NCBI GenBank assembly: GCA_023417065.1
Contig: JAEZGH010000038.1
Location: 1-30,995, forward strand
Source of the DNA: Bacteroidota bacterium
Lineage (GTDB): Bacteria; Bacteroidota; Bacteroidia; Cytophagales; Cyclobacteriaceae
Length of the DNA: 30,995 nt
Direction: 5' to 3'
Made by a program: the position numbers and the translations under genes. Positions 8,901 through 16,881 of this stretch are shown here, in pieces. Below the pieces are notes generated by a model. That model worked only from the letters and a program-made list of their open reading frames with translations, was not told the DNA's origin and ran no database searches. Position 1 is the stretch's first letter; every line of letters starts with the position of its first letter.

Positions 8901-10976
8901 ACCTCTACCGTTGAGATAACGTTCGCTGCACCGCCTTCTACCGCCGACGCAGGTTCTGCTCAAACCGTGTGCGACGTCCCTGCAGCGCTTGCAGCCAACA
9001 CGCCTACCGTGGGCATCGGAACATGGACTATCATCTCGGGGACAGGGGGCTCATTCGACGACATTCACGATCCATCAACTTCATTCACTGGAACTCCAGG
9101 AAATGTTTATGAGCTTCGCTGGACCATCGCCAACGGATCGTGCCCAGAGTCAAGCGCGGAAGTAACCATCACAGTTACACCACCGCCAACCGCAGCCAAC
9201 GCGGGCGCTGACATTTCCAGCTGTGGAAACAGCGTAACACTGGATGCAAACACTCCCACAATAGGCACCGGTGCGTGGTCAGTCATTGCAGGTACCGGGG
9301 GCCTTTTCGCATCGGCATCAAATCCTTCGTCTTCATTCACAGGTACGGCAGGAGGAAGCTATACCCTTCGATGGACGATCTCTAACCCGGGTTGCTTATC
9401 CGTCTGGGATGACGTGATCGTTCAATTTGTGAATGCCCCATCCACGGCAGTCGCGGGCAGCGATCAGGAAGTGTGCGCCTCAATGGTGGCCCTTGCGGCA
9501 AACACACCTTCGTCGGGAACTGGTACCTGGTCCGTGGTAAGTGGAACAGGAGGAACCTTCGATAACACCTCCGCTCCAAATGCATCCTTCACAGGTACTC
9601 CCGGGTTTACATATACGCTGCGATGGACGATCACCAGCGGGGCGGATTGCCCGGTATCCACAGACGATGTCACGATAACGCTTGTAGCGCCCCCGACGCC
9701 GGCAAATGCCGGCGACGATATGACGATATGCAACTCCTCGGTAACGCTAGCGGGGAATACGCCGGCGGTGGGCTCGGGGCAATGGACTGTCGTCAATGGC
9801 GTTGGTGGATCATTCACCAATGCATCAACCGCCGCATCAGGCTTTTCCGGAACAGGAGATACTTCGTATCAACTCCGCTGGACAACCTCCAACGGAATAT
9901 GTCCGCCTTCATCCGATGACGTCATCGTTACCCTTATCACGCCGCCTACCGTTGCGCAGGCTGGCCCCGACCAGTATGTGTGTTCGTCGAACGCAATACT
10001 GGCAGCAAACGCTCCCGCGTCGGGTACGGGCAGGTGGTCAATTGTATCCGGATCAGGAGGAACTATTACCTCTCCGGCAAATCCGTCAAGTTCATTCACA
10101 GGTGCGACAGGTACTACTTATACACTTCGCTGGACGATCGAAAAAGATGGATGTTCCGCGTCAGCAGATGACGTGGTCATCACCTTGCAAAGTGCCCCAC
10201 AAGGCACAGCGGTCATCGCAGGTGCCGATCCGTTGTGCGAAGGTGAATCTGCTGACCTCGTCGCTACCGGAATCACCGGAGCGGATACGTTCAACTGGAC
10301 AGCCCCCTCCGGAATTACGTTGACGGGAAATGGAGCACCTTCTGTTTCAATTGCGGGAGTCTCCGCGCCGGGAGGTACCATCACCGTTACGCCAGCAAAT
10401 CAATGCGGCAATGGTGCTACCGCAAGCATTCAGATAACAATACTTGAATCACCTGAAGTCAATATCAATCTGCCGGCAAGTCCTTATCCGGAAGAAGCGG
10501 TGCAGTTTTCCTTCACCACAAACACAAACCCGCAGCAGATTGCCTGGGGCTTTGGCGACGGCGCTTCTTCCAATGAACATTCGCCATCATACGCGTATGG
10601 ATCAGAGGGCGACTACACAATAACGTTAACTATTGCAGGCGCGAATGGCTGCGAAGGGTCGGCATCACAAACCCTCACGGTGAAAGGGGAACCTGACCTG
10701 GACGATATGGCGATCAAAAATGTCATTACAGCCAACGGTGACGACAAGAATCGGTACCTCCACATTCTGAACATCGATCGTTACCCGGAGAATGAGGTTC
10801 GCTTTCTCGACAGGTGGGGTGTCGAGGTGTTTCGCGCCGAGAACTACGCAAATAACTGGGATGCGCGTGGACGTGATGGACAATTTCTCCCCGCAGGACA
10901 GTACATATGTGTTGTGCGACTGCCACAGTCGGGAAAAGTAATATCAAGAACGGTTTCAATCATAAAGGGACGGTAA
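5985..10976 (+). CDS. Giant repetitive secreted surface protein with gliding-type C-terminal domain (CHU_C)
   Basis: This 1663-residue protein begins with a signal peptide (about residues 1-21, ending LCAQ). Next come YWTD-like beta-propeller blades (about 22-285), a bacterial Ig/SbsA-like domain (about 286-404), a beta-rich domain (to about 540), Ig-like and SprB-like repeats (to about 898) and six tandem 84-85-residue repeats (899 to about 1404). It finishes with an Ig/PKD-like domain, a PKD domain with WGFGDGASS (about 1489-1565) and a gliding-motility-associated C-terminal domain (about 1574-1663; ITANGDD...FLDRWGVEVF...GQFLPAGQY). Such C-termini mark cargo of the type IX secretion system, so the protein is predicted to be secreted or surface-held and adhesive. 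Its stop overlaps the start of a PorP/SprF-like gene, a classic pairing. No enzymatic motif is seen. Confidence 0.9.
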   Translation: MKRASLLVFSILLFAFQNLCAQRIIWSESYNNRIRSAELHPTSVQNVSTFISGLDNPGAVVVDQINGLLYYQDFGGEDIIMANLYTGAPAGVLVSSGAMAGYNDIAFSDNAGAIFAAGIEEIEGVDRIPTDGGPHSTLNLGPYSYDVFSSIAVDDDNEYIYITHAYDGTLHRTGFGGNFIEELGQLSFVTDMFFDRLNNDLYLIDETSSYYLVRYDPDGGGLEYLFSLGSNAVTSVRAYPQFGKVYYAVANTGIYAANIDGTGTPSLILSLAGVGDINFDIVEDWQLPAVYALSPLNNATNVSTTPELSLTFDETINISNTAGPANQLNIRIYRTSDDALIQTIERTSGTITVNDNVATISGIDMLSSGESYYVLVGNRVFSDLSGNNFAGIASSTVWRFETIPGVVITAPEDEVCTGSYSTLGDIIIREGNVANFKTGVNRTIVFALSTTGYSFRTGVGEVSHTNGSNITASSISVTATAVTVTYSVSAETQIDQLVISGVQITSDNSLNPDATVIRSAGTGVIDGLAVNTVVATVASLAGPSAPSITYPAGQVFCIDSDVSGVLVSATGTSLKWYSDEDLLNEITTLSASATGTGTDLSISSVASQEFARYVTQTSGGCESAPAKATIKIDAGPQGIETGSTPNTVCSGTPDGAAEITDVNNEGLDDYTVSWYDNEFTPLGATGPALSGVPAGEYNALVTSNITGCSNYAATITVTNDLEIPVVVTSSISNTHCVTPNGAVTASIQSPAGPSSDYQYTWYNGPDTDSDILAGTGAGRTGLAAAQYTVIARYIPTGCTSAAATVNVDNNLSYPAIINPSGDVCEKAFESGSADVDLTSYNATVTGSDADLTVTWFDGSSNPVTSATVSTGAVYTFAVTSLSTGCQAAGTLEFTVFTQPTPAVAGDDQTVCGSTTTLDGNQPVYGIGNWTVLSGTGGTFDDAYDANTGFHGIAGNTYQLQWETFHVGQCPGSTSTVEITFAAPPSTADAGSAQTVCDVPAALAANTPTVGIGTWTIISGTGGSFDDIHDPSTSFTGTPGNVYELRWTIANGSCPESSAEVTITVTPPPTAANAGADISSCGNSVTLDANTPTIGTGAWSVIAGTGGLFASASNPSSSFTGTAGGSYTLRWTISNPGCLSVWDDVIVQFVNAPSTAVAGSDQEVCASMVALAANTPSSGTGTWSVVSGTGGTFDNTSAPNASFTGTPGFTYTLRWTITSGADCPVSTDDVTITLVAPPTPANAGDDMTICNSSVTLAGNTPAVGSGQWTVVNGVGGSFTNASTAASGFSGTGDTSYQLRWTTSNGICPPSSDDVIVTLITPPTVAQAGPDQYVCSSNAILAANAPASGTGRWSIVSGSGGTITSPANPSSSFTGATGTTYTLRWTIEKDGCSASADDVVITLQSAPQGTAVIAGADPLCEGESADLVATGITGADTFNWTAPSGITLTGNGAPSVSIAGVSAPGGTITVTPANQCGNGATASIQITILESPEVNINLPASPYPEEAVQFSFTTNTNPQQIAWGFGDGASSNEHSPSYAYGSEGDYTITLTIAGANGCEGSASQTLTVKGEPDLDDMAIKNVITANGDDKNRYLHILNIDRYPENEVRFLDRWGVEVFRAENYANNWDARGRDGQFLPAGQYICVVRLPQSGKVISRTVSIIKGR
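8679..10199 (+). repeat. Six in-frame tandem repeats of 252-255 bp
   Basis: Repeat units start at 8679, 8934, 9186, 9438, 9693 and 9945 and end near 10199. Each codes for 84-85 residues with the pattern P-T-x-A-x-AG-x-D-x-x-x-C, then NTP-x-x-GxGxW, then SGxGG, SFTG, Y-x-LRWT and a second Cys before the next unit. Two cysteines recur in every copy at equivalent places, suggesting one disulfide per domain. The DNA copies are clearly diverged, so the array is old and not an assembly artefact. Confidence 0.93.
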
Positions 10977-12094
10977 TGCTGCGATTAGTACTGCTTTCAT
11001 TTTTTCTGGTAGCTGCCCTTGGGGGTGTTGCGCAGGACGTCCCCGTGTATAGCCAGAAGCTTACCAACTCCTTTTTGTATAACCCCTCCGTTGCCGGGAA
11101 TACGCTTGGATCGGCGACTCTTTCGTATCGGCAGCAATGGGCAGGAGTTGAAGGCTCGCCGCAGACTACGTTCATGAGTCTGCATACGCCTTTCGCACGA
11201 CATCGCCTGGGAACAGGATTTAACTTCTATCACGAGACTGCCGGTGTAAATACAAATATGTACGCATCGGGTGCCTTCGCGTACCATATCCGTACCGCTG
11301 ATTACAACATGTTCTCAATGGGACTCTCCGTCGAATACATCAATTCACGGATCGCCTATTCGCGCCTTGATGCATTAGATATGGATGACCTGCTTCTCAA
11401 CGAGAATCAAAGCGATATCAACAAACTAGACTTTTCGTACGGGATGAGCTATCAGACCCGGTGGATGACCCTCGGAGGATCGGTGAACAGGCTCGGTAGT
11501 CTTGTCGGTCTTACTGATTCGACAAGTCAGTTCCCTGCCTTTTATACAGGGTTCGTAACCTTCATACTTCCCTTCAGCGGTGACCGCAGTCTGCTGGAAC
11601 CCGTAGTGTACTATCGGAACTTGTCGAACGGAAAGGATCAGATCGACGCCGGGTTGTACTACACGTACAACAGAAAGCTTACCATAGGAGCATCGTACCG
11701 AACTGGCGGCGCTGCTTCGATCACGGCAGGCTTCAGAGTAGCGCCAAACCTGATGCTTGGCTATAGCCGGGAAATGTTAACGGGTGAATTTGGCAATGCC
11801 TTGCGCGCATCCAATGAGTTCACGTTACGCCTCGATTTTCGCGACCATAATTACTACAGTAACGCACGGAACGCGCGGCAGATCAATACGTCGGCGATGT
11901 CGCTCAGACGGAAGACCCTCAGTAAGTATCCCGCGAGCAAGTCGCCTTATACGTTCGCGAAAAGCAATAAGAAATTTGCGAACCGCAACTATCATAAGTC
12001 GCCGAACTACCGGATGGATGCAAGTAAGAAGCTGAATACGTACCGCGTCAAAAAGCGTCCTGTCCGCAAGCCTTCATATCGAAGGAAACGATAA
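10976..12094 (+). CDS. PorP/SprF-like type IX secretion outer-membrane protein with basic tail
   Basis: This 372-residue protein starts with a signal peptide (MLRLVLLSFFLVAALGGVAQ) followed by the family-typical QKLTNSFLYNPSVAGN. The rest has alternating beta-strand character, as expected of a PorP/SprF-type outer-membrane barrel. Such proteins help secrete or anchor the CHU_C-ended protein encoded next to them. The ATG at 10976 shares its A with the upstream stop (TAATG), so translation is coupled. An upstream in-frame extension would lose the signal peptide at the N-terminus and is rejected. The odd part is the C-terminus: the last 78 residues hold about 25 Lys/Arg and a single acidic residue, well beyond the normal end of the barrel. 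It might bind peptidoglycan or polyanionic surface polymers, but that is a guess. Confidence 0.88.
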   Translation: MLRLVLLSFFLVAALGGVAQDVPVYSQKLTNSFLYNPSVAGNTLGSATLSYRQQWAGVEGSPQTTFMSLHTPFARHRLGTGFNFYHETAGVNTNMYASGAFAYHIRTADYNMFSMGLSVEYINSRIAYSRLDALDMDDLLLNENQSDINKLDFSYGMSYQTRWMTLGGSVNRLGSLVGLTDSTSQFPAFYTGFVTFILPFSGDRSLLEPVVYYRNLSNGKDQIDAGLYYTYNRKLTIGASYRTGGAASITAGFRVAPNLMLGYSREMLTGEFGNALRASNEFTLRLDFRDHNYYSNARNARQINTSAMSLRRKTLSKYPASKSPYTFAKSNKKFANRNYHKSPNYRMDASKKLNTYRVKKRPVRKPSYRRKR

Positions 12095-12102
12095 CCGGAA
12101 GA

Positions 12103-14370
12103 TTACTTCTTGAACTTGTTAACGAGCATGGCGAGCTTTTCTTCCATGCTGACTTCTTTTTCCTTCGGTTTATTGGATTTCTTCGGACCGCCGCCGCCTT
12201 TTTGAGCGGGAGCATCCTGTGCAAAAGGATCACTTTTCATCGACAGGCCGATGCGCTTGCGCTGAACATCAACTTCAACGACGGTGACATTCACCTTTTG
12301 CTGAACCGTCACGGCTTCCTTGGGATCCTTGATAAACTTGTCCGATAGATGACTGATGTGAACAAGGCCGTCCTGATGAACGCCGATATCGACAAACGCG
12401 CCAAAGTTGGTCACGTTAGTAACAATACCGGGAAGTTTCATGCCAATCTTCAGATCGCCAATAGTGTTGACGCCTTCCGTGAAGCTGAAGACCTCAAACT
12501 TTTCACGCGGGTCGCGACCCGGTTTCTCCAGTTCGGCGAGTATATCCGTAAGGGTGGGTAACCCGATCTTATCCGTAATGTATTTCTTGAGGTCAAGCTG
12601 CTTGCGCAACTCAGCGCTGCTTATCAGGTCTTTCACGGAGCATCCCAGGTCAGATGCCATCCGTTCAACGAGGGGATAGCTTTCCGGGTGAACCGCACTT
12701 GCGTCAAGGGGATTCGTTGCTTCGTGAATCCGGAGGAAACCCGCAGCCTGTTCGAAGACCTTTTCGCCAAGGCGAGGCACCTGCATCAGGGCTTCGCGGG
12801 TTTTAAATGGTCCATGCTGGTTGCGAAATTCAACGATGTTTTTCGCCAGCGCCGGACTGAGCCCCGAGACGTAGGAGAGCAGCTCCTTACTCGCCGTGTT
12901 GACTTCAACGCCAACGGAGTTAACACAACTCATCACAACATCGTCGAGACCTTGCTTGAGTTTTGTTTGCTCTACGTCGTGCTGATACTGACCGACACCG
13001 ATTGACTTGGGATCAATCTTAACCAGCTCTGACAGCGGATCCATAAGGCGTCGCCCAATGGAAACAGCACCGCGAACAGTAACGTCCTTGTCAGGGAATT
13101 CATCGCGAGCGACTTCAGAAGCCGAATACACCGACGCGCCGCTTTCGTTCACCATTACAACGATGATCCGATGGGGGAGCCCTATATTCTTGACGAAGGT
13201 TTCCGTTTCACGGCTAGCTGTACCGTTACCGATAGCGATAGCTTCGATGTCGTATTTTTCACAGAGCGATTTCACGAGCGCCGCCGATTTCACGACTTCG
13301 CGCTGTGGATCGTTCGGGAATATGGTATCGTGATAGAGAAGTTTTCCCTGCTTGTCGAGACAAACCAGCTTACATCCTGTCCGGAAACCGGGGTCGAGCG
13401 CGAGGACATTCTTCTGCCCGAGAGGCGCTGCGAGAAGGAGCTCCTTCAGGTTGGATGCAAACACTTTGATAGCCTCTTCGTCCGCCTTCATTTTTGTTTC
13501 CATCCGTATCTCGGTTTCGAGGGAAGGACGCAACAGACGCTTATACGAATCTTTGATTGCCAGCCGAAGCTGCTCAGCGGCAGCATTTTCGCTCTTGATG
13601 AACTGATGTTCCATCGACTGGATCGCAAGTTCTTCAGGAGGATAAATATCCAGGGCAAGGATGCCTTCTTTTTCACCGCGGCGCATGGCCAGCAACCGGT
13701 GTGAAGGAGTGCTTGACACAGATTCTGTCCATTCAAAGTAGTCTTTGAATTTCTGGCCTTCGTTTTCCTTACCTTTCAGGACACGCGATTCAATGATACC
13801 ATCGCGCCAGAATAATTCGCGGACGCGTTTACGTGTATCCTGATTTTCACTGATCCATTCAGCTATGATGTCGCGGGCTCCTGCAAGGGCTTCCTCGGCG
13901 GAAGCAACACCTTTTTCGGCATCCACGAATGACGCGGCGAATTCTTCGATGTTGAAGCGTTCCTGGTCAAAGATCTTCTGCGCAAGCGGTTCAAGCCCTT
14001 TTTCCTTCGCCGCCGACGCACGCGTCTTGCGCTTCGGTTTATAAGGAAGGTAGATGTCCTCTACCTCAGCCAACGTTTCTGCATTTACAATTGATCCAAG
14101 TAGTTCCGGAGTCAGCTTCCCTTGTTTTTCAATGGAACTGATCACTGCTTCCTTGCGCTTGTCGAGTTCGCGCAATTGCTCAAGACGGTCACGGACATTC
14201 GTAATTTGCACTTCGTCCATTGTGCCCGTCATTTCCTTTCTATACCTCGCGATGAAAGGGATGGTCGATCCTTCAATCAATAAATCGGCCACAGCCTTCA
14301 CATGCTTACTCTGCAGGGCGAACTCTTTCGAAATCTGTTCTACCCAACGACCTAAATTCTCATTCTCCAT
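12103..14370 (-). CDS. tex: Tex-family RNA-binding transcription accessory protein
   Basis: This 755-residue cytoplasmic nucleic-acid-binding protein has the full Tex architecture. A helical N-terminal region includes STIPFIARYRKEMTG near residues 30-45. A YqgF/RuvC-like domain begins about 322 (LALDPGFRTGCK). Helix-hairpin-helix motifs lie at about 500-560 (LSPALAKNIVEFRNQHG, LMQVPRLGEKVFEQ). An S1 domain lies at about 640-715 (GIVTNVTNFGAFVDIG...LVHISHLSDKF). Relatives contact RNA polymerase and RNA and affect transcription and toxin expression in some pathogens. A short tail rich in Gly, Lys and Pro follows S1. The gene is convergent with the PorP/SprF-like gene, eight bases apart, and divergent from mgsA. 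Confidence 0.93.
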   Translation of the reverse strand: MENENLGRWVEQISKEFALQSKHVKAVADLLIEGSTIPFIARYRKEMTGTMDEVQITNVRDRLEQLRELDKRKEAVISSIEKQGKLTPELLGSIVNAETLAEVEDIYLPYKPKRKTRASAAKEKGLEPLAQKIFDQERFNIEEFAASFVDAEKGVASAEEALAGARDIIAEWISENQDTRKRVRELFWRDGIIESRVLKGKENEGQKFKDYFEWTESVSSTPSHRLLAMRRGEKEGILALDIYPPEELAIQSMEHQFIKSENAAAEQLRLAIKDSYKRLLRPSLETEIRMETKMKADEEAIKVFASNLKELLLAAPLGQKNVLALDPGFRTGCKLVCLDKQGKLLYHDTIFPNDPQREVVKSAALVKSLCEKYDIEAIAIGNGTASRETETFVKNIGLPHRIIVVMVNESGASVYSASEVARDEFPDKDVTVRGAVSIGRRLMDPLSELVKIDPKSIGVGQYQHDVEQTKLKQGLDDVVMSCVNSVGVEVNTASKELLSYVSGLSPALAKNIVEFRNQHGPFKTREALMQVPRLGEKVFEQAAGFLRIHEATNPLDASAVHPESYPLVERMASDLGCSVKDLISSAELRKQLDLKKYITDKIGLPTLTDILAELEKPGRDPREKFEVFSFTEGVNTIGDLKIGMKLPGIVTNVTNFGAFVDIGVHQDGLVHISHLSDKFIKDPKEAVTVQQKVNVTVVEVDVQRKRIGLSMKSDPFAQDAPAQKGGGGPKKSNKPKEKEVSMEEKLAMLVNKFKK

Positions 14371-14387
14371 AATTTCAAACAGGCTGG

Positions 14388-14417
14388 CAAAAATAGGATA
14401 AGGATAATAACCTGCAA
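14388..14417 (-). promoter_or_regulatory. Bacteroidota-type promoter for tex
   Basis: On the minus strand TATTTTTG (14395-14388) is a perfect TAnnTTTG -7 element. A TTG (14417-14415) stands 19 bases upstream. The predicted start of transcription is a few bases before the tex ATG at 14370, so the leader would be very short. Confidence 0.5.
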
Positions 14418-14443
14418 TAAACTAATTTCGAAACCAGGTAAAT

Positions 14444-14881
14444 ATGTTTATGCGAAAAAAAACGATTGCACTCGTCGCCCACGACAACAAAAAAAAGGAG
14501 CTTGTCGAATGGACGAAATACAACGTGGAACGGATGTCTGCGTTTGAAATCTATGCTACAGGTACCACGGCTCAATTAATTGAAAAAGAGGTAGATGTAA
14601 AAGTGAACCGGCTTCAGAGCGGCCCTCTCGGCGGAGACCAGCAGATTGGCGCGCTGATCACCGAAGGCCGGGTCGACATGCTGATCTTTTTCTGGGATCC
14701 CCTCGAGCCGCTGCCGCACGACCCCGATATCAAGGCATTACTCCGCCTGGCTGTGCTGTGGAACATCCCCATGGCCTGTAACAGAACCACGGCCGACTTT
14801 CTATTCTCGTCGCCCTTGCTTACCAGCGACTACCAACGGAAAATGCCAAATTTCGATAGCTATTTAAATAGGAAAATCTAA
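14444..14881 (+). CDS. mgsA: Methylglyoxal synthase
   Basis: This 145-residue enzyme turns dihydroxyacetone phosphate into methylglyoxal and phosphate, a bypass of lower glycolysis used when sugar phosphates accumulate. The sequence carries ALVAHDNKK at 9-17, the phosphate loop ATGTT at 38-42, SGPLGGDQQIGA at 59-70 with catalytic Asp65 (Asp71 in E. coli), and PHDPD at 91-95 with His92 and Asp95 (His98 and Asp101 in E. coli). A second ATG at 14450 would remove two residues and is about equally good. The DUF389 gene follows after eight bases, so the two probably form an operon. The glycolytic genes lie about 9 kb away, not adjacent. Confidence 0.94.
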   Translation: MFMRKKTIALVAHDNKKKELVEWTKYNVERMSAFEIYATGTTAQLIEKEVDVKVNRLQSGPLGGDQQIGALITEGRVDMLIFFWDPLEPLPHDPDIKALLRLAVLWNIPMACNRTTADFLFSSPLLTSDYQRKMPNFDSYLNRKI

Positions 14882-14889
14882 GCAGACTG

Positions 14890-16290
14890 ATGGAGGAAAG
14901 ACACGTCAAAAACAGGGAGTATGGGCGCAGGGGAAATTTAGGTGCCGTGTTCATGCATTTTATCCGCGAGCGTTTTAATCTTGAAACCGACAAAGCTGAT
15001 GAACTCGAGACAATCGAGTACATGAAAAAATCGGTTGAGTTTAAAGGTCCAAACCTTTGGATTCTCATCTTCGCGATTTTTATAGCCTCCATCGGATTAA
15101 ACGTAAACTCAACGGCAGTGATCATAGGAGCGATGCTCATCTCTCCGTTGATGTCGCCAATTCTCGGCATCGGGATGAGCGTCGCGATCAATGACCTCGA
15201 CTTCCTTAAAAAGTCGTTCAAAAATCTTATGGTAGCGACACTGTTCAGCGTGGCTGCCTCGACGATCTATTTTGCCATCAGTCCACTCAGCGACGCCCAA
15301 TCCGAGTTGCTTGCACGGACAAATCCCACAATATGGGATGTGCTTATTGCCCTTTTCGGGGGACTAGCCGGAATCGTCGCGGGATCGCGCAAGGAAAAAA
15401 GTAATGCAATACCGGGTGTAGCAATAGCCACAGCGTTGATGCCACCGCTTTGCACTGCCGGATACGGTCTGGCTACTGGAAACCTGTTTTATTTCCTCGG
15501 CGCATTCTACCTCTATTTTATCAACGGTGTCTTCATAAGTCTGGCAACATTCCTGATCGTGCGGATGCTAAAATATCCGCAGAAAGAATTTGCCGATGTA
15601 CGACGTCAGAAGCAGGTGCGTGCCTGGATAACGTTCTTCGTCATTATTACAATATTACCCAGCACATATCTTGCATACCTCACCGTTCAGCGAAGTGTCT
15701 TCGAGCGGAATGCTATGGCTTTTGTGTCCCAGGAGCTTTCATTCCCCAAGACGCGGGTGATCAGCAAGCAATTCAACTTTGACGCCAAATACCCCATGAT
15801 CGAAGTGTCTCTTTTTGGTGAAAAGGTTAGCGACGATCTTATTGAACTGGCAAAAAGTAAGCTGCCGAATTACAAGCTCGCCAATGCAGATCTGGTCATC
15901 TTTCAGGGGTATGACGAAAATTCGAATGAGGTCGCGTTAACCAGTACGTTGCGGTCGGGCATTGTAGAGGAGCTTTACAAACAGAATGAGCAGGTCATTC
16001 GATCCAAAGACGACCGGATCCGCATCCTCGAAAGGGAAGTCATGGAACTCAAAGGCAATCAGTTTCAGAATCAGGAAATCGGAGCCGAGATAAAGGTCTT
16101 ATATCCGGATCTGGAGGGATTCACGCTCAACCGTACGCTTTATCTTAAGTTGAGTTCCATGAAGCAGGATACTACGTATCTGGCGCTGGCAGCATTTAAA
16201 AAGGTGCCACCGAAAAAGGACCTCGACAAACTGGAGGAGTGGTTGCGCGCCCGCATCAAATCCGACAAGCTGATGATGGTGGTCCAGTAG
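14890..16290 (+). CDS. DUF389 (TIGR00341-like) membrane protein
   Basis: This 466-residue protein has a soluble N-terminal stretch of about 50 residues and then a block of about six or seven membrane helices (about 54-275). The DUF389 hallmark FIASIGLNVNSTAVIIGAML and SPLMSPILGIG lies at about 64-95. After the membrane block comes a soluble C-terminal region of nearly 190 residues, with a helical, probably coiled-coil part around residues 350-395 (EQVIRSKDDRIRILEREVMELKG region). No biochemical function is established for DUF389 proteins. It lies eight bases after mgsA, and co-transcription is likely. A link between the two functions is not otherwise supported. Confidence 0.85.
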   Translation: MEERHVKNREYGRRGNLGAVFMHFIRERFNLETDKADELETIEYMKKSVEFKGPNLWILIFAIFIASIGLNVNSTAVIIGAMLISPLMSPILGIGMSVAINDLDFLKKSFKNLMVATLFSVAASTIYFAISPLSDAQSELLARTNPTIWDVLIALFGGLAGIVAGSRKEKSNAIPGVAIATALMPPLCTAGYGLATGNLFYFLGAFYLYFINGVFISLATFLIVRMLKYPQKEFADVRRQKQVRAWITFFVIITILPSTYLAYLTVQRSVFERNAMAFVSQELSFPKTRVISKQFNFDAKYPMIEVSLFGEKVSDDLIELAKSKLPNYKLANADLVIFQGYDENSNEVALTSTLRSGIVEELYKQNEQVIRSKDDRIRILEREVMELKGNQFQNQEIGAEIKVLYPDLEGFTLNRTLYLKLSSMKQDTTYLALAAFKKVPPKKDLDKLEEWLRARIKSDKLMMVVQ

Positions 16291-16390
16291 GGCAGAGGGA
16301 CATTTTTTTGTTGAATTGCCAATCCGGGCAGTCGGCATTTGCCTGGCGCCCATGGAGTTGAAGCTCCGTCTTAAAGATTTGCGTGGATAT

Positions 16391-16422
16391 ATTGTTAAAA
16401 TTCTACTGAACTTGTATGTTTG
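16391..16422 (+). promoter_or_regulatory. Bacteroidota-type promoter for the tRNA gene
   Basis: TATGTTTG at 16415-16422 fits the TAnnTTTG -7 consensus exactly. ATTG at 16391-16394 provides the -33 element with a 20-base spacer. Transcription should begin near 16429, about 33 bases before the mature tRNA. The 100 bases before it show nothing else clear. Confidence 0.65.
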
Positions 16423-16461
16423 CGCTCCTTTTAACGGTTTGCCGACCGGAAAAATGAGAAT

Positions 16462-16535
16462 GGCGCGGTAGCTCAGGTGGTTAGAGCGTTGGATTCATAA
16501 CCCAAAGGTCGGGGGTTCAACTCCCCCCCGCGCTA
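16462..16535 (+). tRNA. tRNA-Met (anticodon CAT)
   Basis: The sequence folds into a full cloverleaf. The acceptor strand GGCGCGG pairs with CCGCGCT (one G-U at the end). The D arm is GCTC/GAGC, the anticodon loop is TTCATAA with CAT, and the T arm is GGGGG-TTCAACT-CCCCC, with discriminator A at 16535. CCA is not encoded. The first base pair is G-U, not the C-A mismatch of bacterial initiators, so an elongator methionine tRNA is most likely. A lysidine-modified isoleucine tRNA with the same anticodon cannot be excluded by eye. The anticodon stem has one A-C mismatch next to the loop. Confidence 0.93.
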
Positions 16536-16556
16536 CTCAAAAATTCCTGATTCCTC

Positions 16557-16821
16557 ATTTCTGATTTCTAATTCCACCGTCTCTTTACTACAACCTAAAC
16601 TAAAGCGAGACATTTGATCCAGGTGGATCATGGTCAGGAATCACTCTTTCCCCGCCTTGAGCCTTCTACTCACCGCTTTACTCAAAAGGACGGAAGCAGC
16701 AAGCGTGACAGCAACCCAGGCATCAACACCCTTGAATCTTGAAACGTTCTGTCCCGAAGCAACGCATTTCCTTGACCGGAATACTTAACGGATGATGGTG
16801 CCCCAATCTGAAATCAGAAAT
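16557..16821. repeat. 11-bp inverted repeat flanking the candidate RNA
   Basis: ATTTCTGATTT at 16557-16567 recurs as its exact reverse complement AAATCAGAAAT at 16811-16821, 243 bases apart. The left copy lies in a low-complexity run of CTGATT/TTTCTGATT words. It may be chance from that low complexity or the remnant of a small inserted element. Confidence 0.4.
16632..16777 (+). ncRNA. Candidate structured RNA with an SRP-RNA-like motif
   Basis: This gene-free interval (tRNA end at 16535, next CDS at 16882) holds the motif GGACGGAAGCAGCAAG at 16688-16703. It resembles the GGAA-loop and AGCAGC side of SRP RNA helix 8. It sits at the tip of a helix formed by 16670-16678 with 16701-16708 (one bulged C). 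A longer stem closes the whole unit: GGTCAGGAAT at 16632-16641 pairs with 16766-16777 with small bulges. The region has no open frame of note. A small SRP RNA (ffs) is the best guess, but the short apical helix is not the textbook form and the true ends are uncertain. Confidence 0.4.
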
Positions 16822-16881
16822 CCCTTTGTCTTCCTCAGATATTTACTCTAAATTCAGCGCAACGACTCACACTCGCCCCGC

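Noticed and set aside
8679..10199. Assembly duplication in the large surface protein
   Set aside because: The copies differ throughout at DNA level and stay in frame, so they are genuine diverged domains.
14444..16290. Stress system formed by mgsA and the DUF389 protein
   Set aside because: Only an eight-base spacing links them. DUF389 has no known function and no shared regulatory signal was found, so a functional link is not claimed.
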